A DNA stretch of 33,849 nt, taken from contig PLFD01000057.1 in NCBI GenBank assembly GCA_003136635.1, forward strand, positions 46,284 through 80,132, written 5' to 3'. The translations under genes and the position numbers were made by a program. The notes under the pieces were generated by a model. It did not search any database and was not told the DNA's origin. It worked only from the letters and a program-made list of their open reading frames with translations. Below, piece after piece: positions 33,292-33,849 of the stretch. Position 1 is the stretch's first letter, and every line of letters begins with the position of its first letter. This DNA comes from a candidate division FCPU426 bacterium. GTDB lineage: Bacteria; Oederibacteriota; Muellerivitia; Muellerivitales; Muellerivitaceae.

Positions 33292-33849
33292 TTACTTCTT
33301 CTTAGTTTCAGGACGTTTGGTAAGAATATCATCAATCAAACCATATTTCTTAGCTTCCTCAGCAGACATGAAATAGTCGCGTTCCACATCGGCCACAATA
33401 CGTTCCAAGGGCTGACCCGTATGATCAGCCAGAATTTTATTTAATTTCTCACGAATTTTAAGAATTTCTCTAGCTTGTATTTCGATGTCCGTCGCTTGTC
33501 CCTGAGCGCCGCCCGAGGGTTGGTGAATCATGATCCGTGCGTTTGGCAAAGCAAAACGCTTGCCCTTGGCGCCCGCCGCCAAAAGAACAGCACCCATGCT
33601 GGCCGCTTGACCCACACAAATCGTCGAAACGGGAGCTTTCATAAATTGAATAGTGTCATAAATACCCAGGCCCGAAGTCACTACACCGCCTGGACTGTTG
33701 ACATAAAGATTGATGTCTTTTTCCGGGTCTTCCGATTCCAAAAATAACAACTGGGCAATAATCGCGTTAGCCACGTCATCATTAATCGGCGTTCCCAGCA
33801 TAATGATGCGGTCTTTCAGCAAACGGGAATAAATGTCATAAGACCTTTC
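33292..33849 (-). CDS. clpP: ATP-dependent Clp protease proteolytic subunit, cut by the window edge
   Basis: Serine peptidase that forms the degradation chamber with ClpX. Of the mature chain 185 residues are visible. The catalytic Ser is in [14 protein letters not shown], the His in [16 protein letters not shown], and the Asp in the [12 protein letters not shown] segment. The reading frame stays open to the right end and encodes [14 protein letters not shown] upstream of the first in-window start-like codon, a TTG, so that codon is not the true start; about 10-20 N-terminal residues lie outside. It is first in a clpP-clpX-hydrolase unit, as in most bacteria. Confidence 0.96.
   Translation of the reverse strand, partial: ERSYDIYSRLLKDRIIMLGTPINDDVANAIIAQLLFLESEDPEKDINLYVNSPGGVVTSGLGIYDTIQFMKAPVSTICVGQAASMGAVLLAAGAKGKRFALPNARIMIHQPSGGAQGQATDIEIQAREILKIREKLNKILADHTGQPLERIVADVERDYFMSAEEAKKYGLIDDILTKRPETKKK

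Noticed and set aside
33292..33822. Full-length ClpP starting at position 33822
   Set aside because: The apparent start is a TTG inside the conserved segment; the frame stays open with conserved ClpP residues to the window edge, so the gene is truncated by the window.

Overview
The window looks like the chromosome of a Gram-negative (diderm) bacterium of moderate GC. Several genes encode signal peptides followed by beta-barrel-like proteins, a probable lipoprotein and an LTxxQ periplasmic protein. No phage, transposon, plasmid, CRISPR, rRNA or tRNA signal was seen. The mixture of a YaaR/DUF327 gene in a riboflavin operon, an organellar-type NAD(H) kinase, a CHASE2 adenylate cyclase with FecR, and an SerA/class V aminotransferase pair suggests an uncultured or deltaproteobacteria-like lineage. 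I cannot name the organism from sequence alone.

Layout. 74-3438 (-) is a tightly coupled riboflavin operon, ribD-ribE-yaaR-ribBA. 3637-5046 (+) holds a phosphoglycerate mutase and a VanY-type D,D-carboxypeptidase lipoprotein. 5043-6523 (-) is marC plus an NAD kinase. 6650-10934 (-) is a CHASE2 adenylate cyclase, a secreted FecR-domain protein and a beta-barrel protein. 10989-13618 (-) is a three-gene ABC-2 transporter. nth (+) and ychF (-) converge at about 14365, and ychF lies behind a membrane-anchored PrcB-like protein. 16506-17105 (+) is a stand-alone PuuD-like membrane protein. 17175-18652 (-) is an ECF sigma factor, a membrane protein placed as its anti-sigma factor, and a Spy/CpxP-like protein. 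18772-21984 (-) holds pepA, a uracil-DNA glycosylase-like gene and a TPR lipoprotein-like/periplasmic gene. 22164-25307 (+) is a UPF0104 membrane protein, an FAD oxidoreductase and a family 2 glycosyltransferase. 25347-28156 (-) is a zinc-ribbon/TPR membrane protein and two envelope proteins of unknown function. 28233-30984 (-) is serA with an aminotransferase, and 31166-33849 (-) is clpP (cut by the window edge), clpX and an alpha/beta hydrolase.

How the parts work together. Housekeeping genes (rib, gpm, nadK, nth, ychF, pepA, serA, clpPX) are interleaved with envelope sensing and assembly modules. The most striking regulatory DNA is upstream of the aminotransferase-serA operon. There a good sigma-70 promoter is bracketed by two identical palindromes that match the Rex consensus TTGTGAA-N4-TTCACAA and also contain a perfect CRP-type TGTGA-N6-TCACA core. 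This suggests redox (NADH) or cAMP control of serine synthesis. Other points of note are the sigma/anti-sigma/LTxxQ stress operon, a cyclase promoter placed so that its mRNA should be leaderless, and a promoter flanked by an exact 8-bp inverted repeat before the PuuD-like gene.

No gene-free stretch exceeds 300 bases. Positions 1-73, left of ribBA, hold nothing I can identify. All functional assignments come from reading motifs by eye; no database search was possible.
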